DNA from: Allomesorhizobium sp043769475
Lineage (GTDB): Bacteria; Pseudomonadota; Alphaproteobacteria; Rhizobiales; Rhizobiaceae
Assembly (NCBI RefSeq): GCF_043769475.1
Contig: NZ_CP171729.1
Location: forward strand, 4,340,001-4,404,000
Length of the DNA: 64,000 bases
Direction: 5' to 3'
A program made the position numbers and the translations under genes. How positions within the stretch are numbered: position 1 is the stretch's first letter; each line of letters starts with the position of its first letter. Shown one piece after another: positions 16,178 through 24,639 of the stretch. The notes beneath the pieces were generated by a model that saw only the letters and a list, made by a program, of their open reading frames with translations, ran no database searches and was not told the origin of the DNA.

Positions 16178-16555
16178 TCACCGCATGCAGTTGAGCGGTT
16201 CATGCCCCCGGCGCATGAGCAGCGCCTCGCGCCCTTCGAGCACGATGGCGTCCGAAGCCTGGCCGTAGCGGTTGCGCTGGGTTTCCGGCGAGGCGGGAAG
16301 GTCGAGGCTCTGTCCGTCCGGGCCGACCACATGCACGGAAGAGCCGAGATTCTCCACCGTCATCGTCGCCCCGTCCGTGCAATTGTAGCTCGCCGTCCGC
16401 GGCTGCGCTTCGCTGACGCTCGTCTCGGCCGCTGCGGCGGCCGTCGGCTGGGAGCCGCCGCCGGACTGGCATGACGCCGTCGCGAGCGCGCAGCCGGCGG
16501 CCAGCAGGAGCATGACGAGCGGCGGACGCCGCCTGCGAATTCGTATCAGTCCCAT
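16178..16555 (-). CDS. MliC/PliC-type C-type lysozyme inhibitor lipoprotein
   Basis: A 125-residue exported protein with a basic start and hydrophobic core. Lipidation could occur at Cys22 (LAAGC) or Cys29 (ATASC). Residues about 55-124 match the MliC domain layout: Y-N-C-T-D-G at the first strand, SLDLPASPETQRNRY in the middle, then the EGREALLMRRG strand and a closing Cys (LNCMR) that would pair with the first. MliC proteins block C-type lysozyme at the cell surface, and are often found in host-associated bacteria. The gene is upstream of sdhC on the same strand but 226 bp away, so it is probably separate. Confidence 0.8.
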   Translation of the reverse strand: MGLIRIRRRRPPLVMLLLAAGCALATASCQSGGGSQPTAAAAAETSVSEAQPRTASYNCTDGATMTVENLGSSVHVVGPDGQSLDLPASPETQRNRYGQASDAIVLEGREALLMRRGHEPLNCMR

Positions 16556-16656
16556 GGCGCAAGCTACCCGTTTTGCCGGACGAATATCAATCCGCCGGGG
16601 CGTTAACCATATCCGTTAATTGCTTCCGCCCGGGTCGGGAAATCTCTTAACAATGA

Positions 16657-16671
16657 TTAAGAAAGAGTTAA
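16657..16671. promoter_or_regulatory. Putative CtrA binding site
   Basis: TTAA (16657-16660), seven bases, TTAA (16668-16671) followed by C fits the CtrA consensus. The surrounding 16600-16672 stretch is rich in TTAA, including TTAACCAT at 16602-16609. The site is 42 bp upstream of the secreted-protein gene at 16714 and also upstream of the divergent mliC-like gene. Binding is inferred. Confidence 0.5.
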
Positions 16672-16713
16672 CGTGAAGGAAGGTGGCAAATCACCGGCCA
16701 ATGGAGACGCCCT

Positions 16714-17079
16714 ATGCGTTCGACATGTCAGAAACTTTTCGTGGCGCTCGCCTCTTCGGCGTTCGTCACCGCTGCATCCGCCGGCGATTATGTCGCCGTC
16801 GCATCCACTGGCGACTATGTCTATGCCGACAGCTTCGGCAACCTCGTGATCCACAGTCCGGTCGGCTACAAGCGCATCATTGTAGGCGAAGGCCACCTGG
16901 CAAAGGAACTTTCCGATTTCACCAGCGCCGGCCAACCGGACGTTGTCTACCTCGACGAGGCCGATCGCGTCGTGGAAACCGCCGGCTGCTACCGCCCACC
17001 GTGGCTGCTCAAGGGCAGAAGCTACATGTACGGCTTCGACGAGGGCGAGATCCCCTTCCAGGGTGGCCCCTGCCAGTGA
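16714..17079 (+). CDS. Small secreted protein of unknown function
   Basis: A 121-residue protein with a Sec signal peptide (about residues 1-23, cleavage near ASA-GD). The mature part is short beta-rich sequence (GDYVAVASTGDYVYADSFGNLVIHSPVGYK, described only in outline here) with two cysteines near the C-terminus (AGCYRPP and GGPCQ) that could form a disulfide in the periplasm. I do not recognise the family. The ATG at 16714 follows GGAG at seven to eight bases. A CtrA-like box lies 42 bp upstream, suggesting cell-cycle-linked expression. Confidence 0.7.
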   Translation: MRSTCQKLFVALASSAFVTAASAGDYVAVASTGDYVYADSFGNLVIHSPVGYKRIIVGEGHLAKELSDFTSAGQPDVVYLDEADRVVETAGCYRPPWLLKGRSYMYGFDEGEIPFQGGPCQ

Positions 17080-17165
17080 GCGCAGGGGCTGGTCCAGTGT
17101 CAGCCCTGATTTGGTCATCTTTCTCCCCGCCAATGATGGCAGGTGTTAACGATTGGTGAACCAAG

Positions 17166-18476
17166 ATGAGCCAAGCCCTTCAGTCTCGCCGGCTGAAAGA
17201 CCACGTCGCTTCCCTGGAGACCATGACGCGCTTCGTGCTGGCCACGCTGGCGCTCGGCAGCGGCGTCTACACCTATCTCGGCGTTCGCAGCCTGCTTGAC
17301 GGTTCCGCGACGGTGGTGTTCTTCGCCGCCGTTATCTATTCGGTTTCCGTCTCGGTCGCCATGTATGGCTTCTGGACCTACCTGATCCGCTTCCTGCCGG
17401 AAATGCGCGACGCCGCCTCTCGTTTGGCGCTGGTCGCCATCATGGCGGTCGGTTCGCTGATGATCGTCGCCATGTCGTCTTGGCTCAACGCAGCGGCCCT
17501 TGCCGGTTCGGCCGCCGTGGAACAGCACCTCGCCATCACCCTCGAAGACTACACCGCCGATCTCGACCAGGCGCATAGTAACGCGCTCGGTGCGCTGTCG
17601 CTGGCGCCCGACATCCAGCGCGCTTCCGAGCGTTTTGCGCGGCTGGCGCAGGACGAACAGAGTTCGGGCGCGCTGACCGGCACGTCGGGATCTGGCAGCG
17701 TGGTGCAGCTCTTGAGCCAGATGTCTGCGCAGATGAAGGAGCTGGAAGCGACGATCGAAGGTTCGCGCGAAACCATCCAGACCGGGTTCCAGCAGGGCCA
17801 GAAGCATCTCGCCGCCATGCGCGGCCTTGTTTCGGCCCCAGGTGCGATCGCCGAAAGATCGGACAAATTCGCGGCCGAGGCGGTCGCGCTCTCCGGCGTG
17901 ATCGCATCACTGGAGCAGACTTCGATCGCGCCCTCGGTTAGCCGCGCCGCCGCCGACCTTTCGGTCGGGTTCATCGCGCCGGTGGCGGACGGAAGCTCGC
18001 CCGATCTCGCCGGCCGCCAGGACGCGGTCATGGCAACCATCCGCGGCTCCGTGGAAGCGCAGTCGAAGGCGCTCTCGGATGCGGCGGCCGAAATTCTCGC
18101 CCAGCCGAAGGTGACCGAGCGCCGCTATGTTCCGCTGACGTCGGCCGAGGCCGTGCTGCGCTACGCTTCGGATTTCATCCCGAGCTGGGCCGGCGCTATC
18201 TCGATCGACCTCCTGCCGGCCGTTCTGGTCGGCATCATGGTCGTTGTCCACGGCGCCATGCGGCGCGGTGAGAACCTGATGGAGGACGCCGACCGCGTCA
18301 CCGCCGGCGACATGTTGCGTTCGCTCGACCTGCACGAGATGATGCTCGCCCGCCGCCAGGCAGCTGTTGTCGAGGATACGGCGGCCGAACCGCATCCGGC
18401 ATCGCCCGAGCAAAGGCCCGCCGCGGAAAACGTCACGCCGCTGACCCTGTCCGACCGCAAGCGGATCGACCCATGA
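17166..18476 (+). CDS. Multi-pass membrane protein of unknown function, coupled to a ClpP/SppA-like protease
   Basis: A 436-residue protein with three N-terminal hydrophobic helices (about residues 23-45, 52-75 and 86-110), a roughly 225-residue soluble helical domain with coiled-coil-like stretches (LLSQMSAQMKELEATIEGSR and neighbours), a fourth helix at about 338-362 and a cytoplasmic tail. The tail ends in an acidic, Pro-rich region. I do not recognise a family. Its stop overlaps the next start by four bases (ATGA at 18473-18476), so it is translationally coupled to the membrane-anchored serine protease. TTAA-N7-TGAA at 17146-17160 is a near-CtrA motif directly before the start. Confidence 0.8.
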   Translation: MSQALQSRRLKDHVASLETMTRFVLATLALGSGVYTYLGVRSLLDGSATVVFFAAVIYSVSVSVAMYGFWTYLIRFLPEMRDAASRLALVAIMAVGSLMIVAMSSWLNAAALAGSAAVEQHLAITLEDYTADLDQAHSNALGALSLAPDIQRASERFARLAQDEQSSGALTGTSGSGSVVQLLSQMSAQMKELEATIEGSRETIQTGFQQGQKHLAAMRGLVSAPGAIAERSDKFAAEAVALSGVIASLEQTSIAPSVSRAAADLSVGFIAPVADGSSPDLAGRQDAVMATIRGSVEAQSKALSDAAAEILAQPKVTERRYVPLTSAEAVLRYASDFIPSWAGAISIDLLPAVLVGIMVVVHGAMRRGENLMEDADRVTAGDMLRSLDLHEMMLARRQAAVVEDTAAEPHPASPEQRPAAENVTPLTLSDRKRIDP

Positions 18477-19297
18477 CACCGGGCGCCTCTCCAGTGGCGG
18501 TTCCTCAAACGCCGCGGCGCAATTTCGTCCGGCGCTACTTCGCGCGGTTCGACGATGGCGAGGTGGTCCGCTGGGCGTTCCGCGGCCTGCTCATCGGCGC
18601 GATTGTCGTCTTAGGGATGGATCTGCGCGACCTAGCCGAAACGAACGGCTGGAGCGCTCCGGAAGCCGAACTGGCGGCCGAGCCCATCCTGCCTCCGGCC
18701 GTGGAGACCGACGCTCCCACGCCGTCCGCCGACCCGCGCGAATTCGTCACCGCCGACGAGGCGAAGCTGCGCCAGCTGATGGCGTTCACGCTCGGTGCGG
18801 GCGGCGTGCTCACCGCCGAAGGCAGCATCGAACCCGGCTCGGCGGCGCGTTTCGCGGCCGAAATCGCCGAGCGCGGCGAATATGTGAAAACCGTTTCGCT
18901 GAACTCGCCGGGCGGCGCGCTCGATGACGCCATGGCCATGGCCAAGACCGTGCGGGAACGCGGCATCGCAACCGTCGTCGCCGACGGCGCGCTCTGCGCC
19001 TCGTCGTGCCCGCTGTTTTTCGCCGGCGGCGAGACGCGCAGCGCCGGCGAGAAGGCGGCAATCGGCGTGCATCAGTTCTACGCCGCTACCCTGAGCGAAA
19101 CCGCGCCGGAACAGGCGATGGCCGACGCGCAGGCGACAACCGCCCGCATCTCGCGGCATCTGACGGAGATGGGCGTCGATCCGGCTCTCTGGCTGCACGC
19201 GCTCGATACGCCGCCGCGCGCGCTCTACTATCTGTCGCCGGACGAGCTTGCCGGCTACAAGCTCGTCACCAAGGCGTCGTCCGTCGCCAGCAAATAG
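18473..19297 (+). CDS. Membrane-anchored ClpP/SppA-like serine protease (COG3904 type)
   Basis: A 274-residue protein. Residues about 31-50 are a single transmembrane anchor and 60-95 an acidic Pro-rich linker. The domain from about 100 has the crotonase/ClpP fold layout: VSLNSPGGALDDAMAMAKTV with the oxyanion-loop SPGG at 145-148, the nucleophile in GALCASSCPLFFAGG (Ser177 most likely), and His200 in AIGVHQFY. This matches predicted periplasmic ClpP-like proteins. Its ATG overlaps the stop of the membrane protein, and the two genes plausibly form one module. The substrate is unknown. Confidence 0.82.
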   Translation: MTPGASPVAVPQTPRRNFVRRYFARFDDGEVVRWAFRGLLIGAIVVLGMDLRDLAETNGWSAPEAELAAEPILPPAVETDAPTPSADPREFVTADEAKLRQLMAFTLGAGGVLTAEGSIEPGSAARFAAEIAERGEYVKTVSLNSPGGALDDAMAMAKTVRERGIATVVADGALCASSCPLFFAGGETRSAGEKAAIGVHQFYAATLSETAPEQAMADAQATTARISRHLTEMGVDPALWLHALDTPPRALYYLSPDELAGYKLVTKASSVASK

Positions 19298-19311
19298 CCA
19301 CCTGGACCTGG

Positions 19312-20499
19312 TCAGCCAGCTGCAGCCAGCAAGTCGCGCCTGGCATGCGCGGATATCCGGACGCAGTCGCGGCCGCTTCTCTTGGCATCGTAGAGCGCTT
19401 CGTCCGCCCTTCGCATGAGATCCGATATCCCTTCGCCGCCGCACAATTCGGCAACGCCGAAGCTTGCGGTGAATCGCCTGCCGTCCGGCAGGCCCTCGAT
19501 CGGCAGCGCAGCGAAGGCACCGCGGGCGCCTTCGGCAAAGAGCCTGGCGCCGGAAAGGTTGGTTCCAGGCAGAACGATGGCGAACTCCTCGCCGCCGATA
19601 CGGCCAGCTATCTGATGGCCGCTGGTCGCGCTCCGCAGAAAGCCCGCAAACGCTTCGATGACGCGGTCGCCGGCCGCGTGTCCGAACGTGTCGTTGATGG
19701 CCTTGAAATGGTCGAGATCCGAAATCACCAACGCCACCGGCAAACCCCTGCGGGCGGCGTCGCGCAGCGCCGCTTCGGCGTGGCGCTCGAAGCCGCCCCG
19801 GTTCAGCAGCCCCGACAATGCGTCGGTTTCCGATTTCGCGGTAACGTCGGCGAAGATGTCCCGCACCAGTATGACCAGCATCAGCAAGGCGATCGCCATC
19901 GCGAACACAGTTCCCATCGATTGGGAGAACAATGCGTAGTTGGTATTCAGGTATTCCTGTGCGGTCGCGCCGCTTCCGCCGAATGCCTGGAACAGAAACG
20001 CCTTGCTCAGAAACTGCAGGGCGCTCGCCGACATCACCGCCATGAACAGATTGTCGAGAGGACGCCTCGACTTGGCCGACCAAACGATGCCGACACCGAC
20101 CGCCTGCATCAGGAAATAGGGCAACTGGTAGAGCAGCATCCGGCTGAATGAATTCCGCGGCATGTCCTGGATTAGATAGCAGGCCGCGATCGAGACAACG
20201 AAAACTACGGCCATCAGCCGCCACGGCACGGCGACCTCGTATTTCCGGGCGACGCCGGCGTTGAATACAGCCATGGCTGCGAGGAACGCGGCAAAGGATG
20301 CGACCACTGCGGGTCGGGATGTCCCGAGCGAGGCGATGGCGAATTCGAGGCCGAAATTCGACATTGCAAGCGCGAAGCCGAACGCCATCCAGCGCGCCGC
20401 ATCGTTCTTCTTGTCGTAGACCGCGACCATGAGAAAAGCGGCCGCAAGCAGGGCGGCCACCATCATGTTTATCGCCAGGATGAATCCCGCCCCGCTCAT
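19312..20499 (-). CDS. Membrane diguanylate cyclase (GGDEF domain)
   Basis: A 395-residue protein. Residues about 1-210 carry six to seven hydrophobic helices without a recognised sensor family. Residues about 225-380 are a GGDEF domain with DLDHFKAINDTFGHAAGD and the active-site loop RIGGEEF, so it should make cyclic di-GMP from GTP. The allosteric RxxD inhibitory site expected five residues before GGEEF is absent. The ATG at 20499 is preferred; an in-frame TTG at 20532 is possible, and ribosome-site support is weak for both. A second, similar cyclase lies 500 bp away on the same strand. Confidence 0.9.
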   Translation of the reverse strand: MSGAGFILAINMMVAALLAAAFLMVAVYDKKNDAARWMAFGFALAMSNFGLEFAIASLGTSRPAVVASFAAFLAAMAVFNAGVARKYEVAVPWRLMAVVFVVSIAACYLIQDMPRNSFSRMLLYQLPYFLMQAVGVGIVWSAKSRRPLDNLFMAVMSASALQFLSKAFLFQAFGGSGATAQEYLNTNYALFSQSMGTVFAMAIALLMLVILVRDIFADVTAKSETDALSGLLNRGGFERHAEAALRDAARRGLPVALVISDLDHFKAINDTFGHAAGDRVIEAFAGFLRSATSGHQIAGRIGGEEFAIVLPGTNLSGARLFAEGARGAFAALPIEGLPDGRRFTASFGVAELCGGEGISDLMRRADEALYDAKRSGRDCVRISAHARRDLLAAAG

Positions 20500-20688
20500 T
20501 TCGACTGCATACTCCGATCGGCGCGGACTCAATCACGATCAAGCCAAAAAGACGTTAACGCGGGTGTAGATTCCGCAGCGTCAGTCCGGCTGCGGAATGC
20601 GCGGACGATTTGACGCACAGCGTGCCTGAGTGGCTTGGAACCGCCGGCCCGGGTCTTCGTTTCGGATAAGCGACACGGAGAGATTGCC

Positions 20689-21009
20689 ATGGCCAACACG
20701 ATCATGCTGACCGATCACGAAGCGATCCGCGACTGGGCCGCCGCCCGTGCCGGCGCGCCGGCCATCGTGGATGTCTCTCCGGCGGGCGGTACACAGCCGA
20801 TGCTGCGGATCGTATTCGGCCAGAATGCTTACGAGGACCAGGACCAGGCCGAACGTCCGGTCAATGCCGGCGGCCTCGAACTGGTCGAATGGGACGACTG
20901 GTTCAAGCTGTTCGAGGAGAACGAGCTGGCTCTCATCGTTGCGGAGGATATACCGGGGGTGCGCGACGAGTTCCACGAACTCGTACGGCGCTTCTCCCCA
21001 GGTGATTGA
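20689..21009 (+). CDS. Conserved small protein of unknown function
   Basis: A 106-residue soluble, acidic protein (many Asp/Glu, no signal peptide, no membrane segment). GGAGAG at seven to ten bases before the ATG at 20689 supports the start. It sits alone on the plus strand between two leftward diguanylate cyclase genes and its stop is 17 bases from the second one. I do not recognise a family. The position suggests, but does not show, a link with c-di-GMP signalling. Confidence 0.7.
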   Translation: MANTIMLTDHEAIRDWAAARAGAPAIVDVSPAGGTQPMLRIVFGQNAYEDQDQAERPVNAGGLELVEWDDWFKLFEENELALIVAEDIPGVRDEFHELVRRFSPGD

Positions 21010-21026
21010 GCATAGTTCCGAGAACG

Positions 21027-22220
21027 TCAGGCGTAGCGGATGACTGTGGGCGCGATCGGCTCTTGTTGTGGCCGCCGATATGAGATGCGCACGCTGTCTC
21101 GGCCGTTCCTCTTGGCCTGGTAGAGCGCCTCATCTGCCTGGCGGAGCAGTTTGGAGAGGTCTTCCTCGCCGGCTGCGACGCCAAAACTCGCGGTAACCCT
21201 TAGCTTGGCCGGCAGGTTGTGCGGGCCGCCCCGTGAAAACGATGTCCTCACGTCCTCGGCGAACAGGCGCGCTGCCGCTAGGTCGCTTGCTGGAAGCAGG
21301 ACCGCGAATTCCTCGCCGCCGAGCCGGCCTGCGATTGCGCCTTTCCCGGCCATCGAACGCAATCGCGAGGCAAACGCTGCAATGACCTGGTCGCCGACGG
21401 CATGACCGAAAGTGTCGTTCACAGCCTTGAAATGGTCGAGGTCGGCGATCACGAGCGCGGCAGGCAGGCCGCTGTCATGCGACCGCTTCAGCATCGCCAC
21501 CGCCCGTTCCTCGAAGCCGCGCCGGTTGAGCAGGCCCGACAGCGGGTCGGTATGCGATTCCGCCTTCAGTCCCTTGAGGACGTCGAGCGCTGCCGCGGTG
21601 AACAGGCTGAGCGCGATCAAGAGCGATAGAAGCGCATGCGACAGAAGCGCGGTGGTCCAGTAGATCGACTCGTAAAGCCCCTCATAAGATACGAAAGGCC
21701 CGCTCATCCGGAGAGCGATCAGCGTGCGTACGAAGAAGTTCAGCGCGGAAAGCAGCGACAGCACGAACAGAATCGCTTCCGTCGGGCCGTTTCGTCGAAC
21801 CGCCCGCAATTCGGCCGCCACGACGAGGCTGATGCCGCCGAAAGCAAAATTGATCGCGTAGATCCGCCATGTGAGATCGGGCTGGACGAACAGGAACCAG
21901 CAAAAGGCGCCGAGGCCGCCCAGGCCGAGTATGCCGAGCGCGACATACGGCACCCGCCTGCCGTAACGTGCAACGACGGCGCCGGCGAGACAACTGGCGG
22001 CAAACGTGAAGGACAGATTGGAGAGCAGCTTTGTCGGTTCCTGCCCGACGGGCAAGGTAAAGTACTGGAGAAGGAAGCCGGCCGCGGAGGCGGAATTGGC
22101 CAGCACCAGCACCGCCAGATAGAGCCTGTGCCGCTGGTGAAGCCACAGCATAAGGAACGCCGATGCGAGAACAAGGGCAATCCCAGGATTCAGCAGCGCT
22201 ATGAATAGGCGAGTGTCCAA
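21027..22220 (-). CDS. Membrane diguanylate cyclase (GGDEF domain), second copy
   Basis: A 397-residue protein with about seven N-terminal hydrophobic helices (residues 5-210) and a GGDEF domain at about 220-385. It shows DLDHFKAVNDTFGHAVGD and the loop RLGGEEF, so it should synthesise c-di-GMP. As in the neighbour at 19312, the RxxD inhibitory site is missing. Overall layout and the GGDEF part closely resemble that neighbour, suggesting an old tandem duplication separated by a small gene. The best-supported start is a TTG at 22220 preceded by AGGGA at seven bases; a TTG at 22265 is the alternative. Confidence 0.88.
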   Translation of the reverse strand: MDTRLFIALLNPGIALVLASAFLMLWLHQRHRLYLAVLVLANSASAAGFLLQYFTLPVGQEPTKLLSNLSFTFAASCLAGAVVARYGRRVPYVALGILGLGGLGAFCWFLFVQPDLTWRIYAINFAFGGISLVVAAELRAVRRNGPTEAILFVLSLLSALNFFVRTLIALRMSGPFVSYEGLYESIYWTTALLSHALLSLLIALSLFTAAALDVLKGLKAESHTDPLSGLLNRRGFEERAVAMLKRSHDSGLPAALVIADLDHFKAVNDTFGHAVGDQVIAAFASRLRSMAGKGAIAGRLGGEEFAVLLPASDLAAARLFAEDVRTSFSRGGPHNLPAKLRVTASFGVAAGEEDLSKLLRQADEALYQAKRNGRDSVRISYRRPQQEPIAPTVIRYA

Positions 22221-22341
22221 GACCGCTTCCCTGCCCGTCTTCCCCAGCGGAATATCTAATGGCAAGGCGCAAACAAGCGGTTAAGCCCGCCTGCGAAAAC
22301 GGGGAAATCCGCACCGCAGCTGGGCGAACGTCAGAGCGCGG

Positions 22342-23751
22342 CTATTTCCAGTCTCGGATGTCGACGAAATGACCGGTGATAGCCGCCGCCGCAGCCATCG
22401 CCGGCGAGACGAGATGGGTGCGACCCTTAAAACCTTGCCTGCCCTCGAAATTGCGGTTCGAGGTCGAGGCGCAGCGTTCGTGCGGCTTGAGCCGATCGTC
22501 GTTCATTGCCAGGCACATCGAGCAGCCCGGCTCGCGCCAGTCGAAGCCGGCGGCGACGAAGATCTTGTCGAGTCCTTCGGCCTCCGCCTGTTCCTTGACC
22601 AGTCCCGACCCGGGCACAATCATGGCGTTGACGCGCGGATTAACCGTCTTTCCCTCGACGACCTTGGCGACTTCGCGCAGATCCTCGATGCGGCCATTGG
22701 TGCAGGAGCCGATGAAGACCCGGTCGAGTTCGATATCGGTGATCTTCGTTCCGGCCGTCAGGCCCATATAGTCCAGCGCCCGCTGCTTCGACGTGCGCTT
22801 GTTCTCGTCGGCGATTTCCGCCGGATCGGGCACGACGCCCTGAACCGACACGACATCTTCCGGCGACGAACCCCACGAGACGATCGGCGGCAAATTGGCG
22901 GCGTTGAGCACCACGACCTTGTCGAAGTGCGCGCCCTCGTCGGATTTCAGCGTCTTCCAGTATTCAAGCGCCATGTCCCACGCCTTGCCCTTGGGCGCAC
23001 GTGGCTTGTCCTTGACGTAGGCGTAGGTGGTTTCGTCCGGCGCGATCAGGCCGGCTCGTGCGCCGCCCTCGATCGACATGTTGCAGATCGTCATGCGGCC
23101 TTCCATGGAAAGCGCACGGATGGCTTCGCCTGCATATTCGATGACGTAGCCGGTGCCGCCGGCCGTGCCAATCTCGCCGATGATGGCGAGGATGATGTCC
23201 TTGGCGGTAACGCCGTGCGGCAGCTTCCCGTCGACGCGGACGAGCATGTTCTTGGCCTTGCGCTGGATCAAAGTCTGGGTGGCCAGCACGTGCTCGACTT
23301 CGGACGTGCCGATGCCGTGCGCCAGCGCGCCGAAGGCGCCGTGCGTCGAAGTGTGGCTGTCGCCGCAGACGATGGTCATGCCCGGCAGCGTGAAACCCTG
23401 CTCCGGACCGATGATGTGAACTATGCCTTGGCGGCGATCAGTCTCCGAATAATACTCGACGCCGAAATCGGCGGCATTCTTCGCCAGCGCCTGTACCTGG
23501 ATGCGGCTTTCCTCGTTCTTGATCCCAAGCTTGCGGTCGGGCGAGGTCGGCACATTGTGATCGACGACGGCGAGCGTCTTTTCCGGATGCCGAACGGTTC
23601 GGCCGGTCAAACGCAGTCCTTCGAAAGCCTGCGGGCTGGTCACCTCATGCACGAGGTGGCGGTCGATATAGAGCAGGCAAGTGCCGTCGTCCTGGCGATC
23701 GACGACATGGTCGTCGAATATCTTGTCGTAGAGGGTGCGCGGTGCGCTCAT
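22342..23751 (-). CDS. leuC: 3-isopropylmalate dehydratase large subunit
   Basis: A 469-residue LeuC, the aconitase-family subunit that isomerises 2-isopropylmalate to 3-isopropylmalate in leucine synthesis with a [4Fe-4S] cluster. The cluster cysteines are in FIGSCTNGRIEDLR and in the GCSMCLAMNDD pair. The start motif TLYDKIFDDHVV and the IDRHLVHEVTSPQAFEGL region are family signatures. Its partner leuD is not in the window, as is common in rhizobia. A 42-residue reading frame lies 66 bp upstream on the same strand. Confidence 0.98.
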   Translation of the reverse strand: MSAPRTLYDKIFDDHVVDRQDDGTCLLYIDRHLVHEVTSPQAFEGLRLTGRTVRHPEKTLAVVDHNVPTSPDRKLGIKNEESRIQVQALAKNAADFGVEYYSETDRRQGIVHIIGPEQGFTLPGMTIVCGDSHTSTHGAFGALAHGIGTSEVEHVLATQTLIQRKAKNMLVRVDGKLPHGVTAKDIILAIIGEIGTAGGTGYVIEYAGEAIRALSMEGRMTICNMSIEGGARAGLIAPDETTYAYVKDKPRAPKGKAWDMALEYWKTLKSDEGAHFDKVVVLNAANLPPIVSWGSSPEDVVSVQGVVPDPAEIADENKRTSKQRALDYMGLTAGTKITDIELDRVFIGSCTNGRIEDLREVAKVVEGKTVNPRVNAMIVPGSGLVKEQAEAEGLDKIFVAAGFDWREPGCSMCLAMNDDRLKPHERCASTSNRNFEGRQGFKGRTHLVSPAMAAAAAITGHFVDIRDWK

Positions 23752-23817
23752 GGCTTTGGTCCGTGGCTGGAGCGGGAAAGGGCAATTCGTGTGCGGCCGC
23801 CTGGGCCGCGAAACACG

Positions 23818-23946
23818 TCAGCCGAGCAGGCTGGTGGTCGCGCCGCACACACGCGCGAAGAAACGCGCCGGCAGGCGCTTCCTGTCCTGCAGCGTGAAAT
23901 GCTTGTAGCTCGGATCGCCGAACAGCCTTTCCATCGCGACGTTCAT
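23818..23946 (-). CDS. Putative 42-residue basic protein upstream of leuC
   Basis: ATG at 23946 to TGA at 23818 encodes 42 residues: an amphipathic start, then the basic core KHFTLQDRKRLPARFFARV and a short tail. Of 41 sense codons after the start, about 36 end in G or C, matching genuine genes here, which random frames rarely do so consistently. No clear ribosome site was found; an internal ATG at 23934 is the alternative start. It has five leucines but no run of them, so it does not look like a leu attenuator peptide. I do not recognise a family. Confidence 0.5.
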   Translation of the reverse strand: MNVAMERLFGDPSYKHFTLQDRKRLPARFFARVCGATTSLLG

Positions 23947-24016
23947 ATCAGCAACATGAAGTCAGGGCAATTCTTGCATTGACGGCGGACGCGCGGATTT
24001 TGGTGGCGCGCAGTGA

Positions 24017-24574
24017 CTATTTCGCCGGCTCGACCTTGCCCGGATCGTCCTTTTTCGCGGTGATCTTTCGATCCGCATCGCCGTCCGTCCGTGGTTGGCC
24101 TTTCAGGTCGAGCTTTGTCTCGAATATATGAAGCAGACCGAGCACGATGAGCGCGAGGAACGACACGAAAAGTGCGATCTGCCAGAGCCCTAGCCCACAG
24201 GCCACGCCGATGGCGCCGGCAAGCCACATCCCCGCGCCGGTGGTCAAGCCTTGGACCTCGCCGCGCGCGAAAAGGATAGTGCCGGCGGCAAGGAAGGCGA
24301 CGCCGGCCGTGACCGCTTCGACGACACGGATTGGGTCGAAACGCGAGATATCCATTAAGAACATCGGCGCATGGACGATCTCGATAGTGAGGATTGCGAA
24401 TGTCGCCGCGGCGACACAAACGAGAATATGCGTTCGCAGCCCCGCCGGTCGATTGCGCCACTCGCGCTCGAAGCCGATCGCCGCTCCGAAGGCCGCCGCC
24501 AGAAGCAGCCGCGCCACAATGACTGGGAACGATGTGTAGGTCGGGTGTCCGAATTCCTCGACGAGTGCTTCCAT
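24017..24574 (-). CDS. MgtC/SapB-family membrane protein
   Basis: A 185-residue protein with four to five hydrophobic helices in the first 150 residues. The MgtC hallmarks are present: RLLLAAAFGAAIGFEREWRN, then RPAGLRTHILVCVAAATFAI, and the glycine-rich TAGVAFLAAGTILFARGEVQ. MgtC proteins modulate the ATP synthase or magnesium homeostasis, and are needed for intracellular survival in some pathogens. Here the C-terminal soluble domain of Salmonella MgtC is replaced by a short charged tail (about residues 155-185), typical of the short alphaproteobacterial form. The gene stands alone. Confidence 0.92.
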   Translation of the reverse strand: MEALVEEFGHPTYTSFPVIVARLLLAAAFGAAIGFEREWRNRPAGLRTHILVCVAAATFAILTIEIVHAPMFLMDISRFDPIRVVEAVTAGVAFLAAGTILFARGEVQGLTTGAGMWLAGAIGVACGLGLWQIALFVSFLALIVLGLLHIFETKLDLKGQPRTDGDADRKITAKKDDPGKVEPAK

Positions 24575-24639
24575 GAAACCCCATCAGCGATAGCCGGCTG
24601 TCAACGCATGGAGTCCGCGTCTGTTCCGCCGATTTCCGA

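Noticed and set aside
18632..20542. 636-codon minus-strand frame
   Set aside because: It spans the protease gene antisense and a diguanylate cyclase in another frame; Arg-rich composition and no recognisable motif.
23818..23946. Small frame before leuC as a leucine attenuation leader
   Set aside because: No run of leucine codons and no terminator/antiterminator structure found between it and leuC.
22369..23982. 537-codon plus-strand frame opposite leuC
   Set aside because: Antisense shadow of leuC with no motif.
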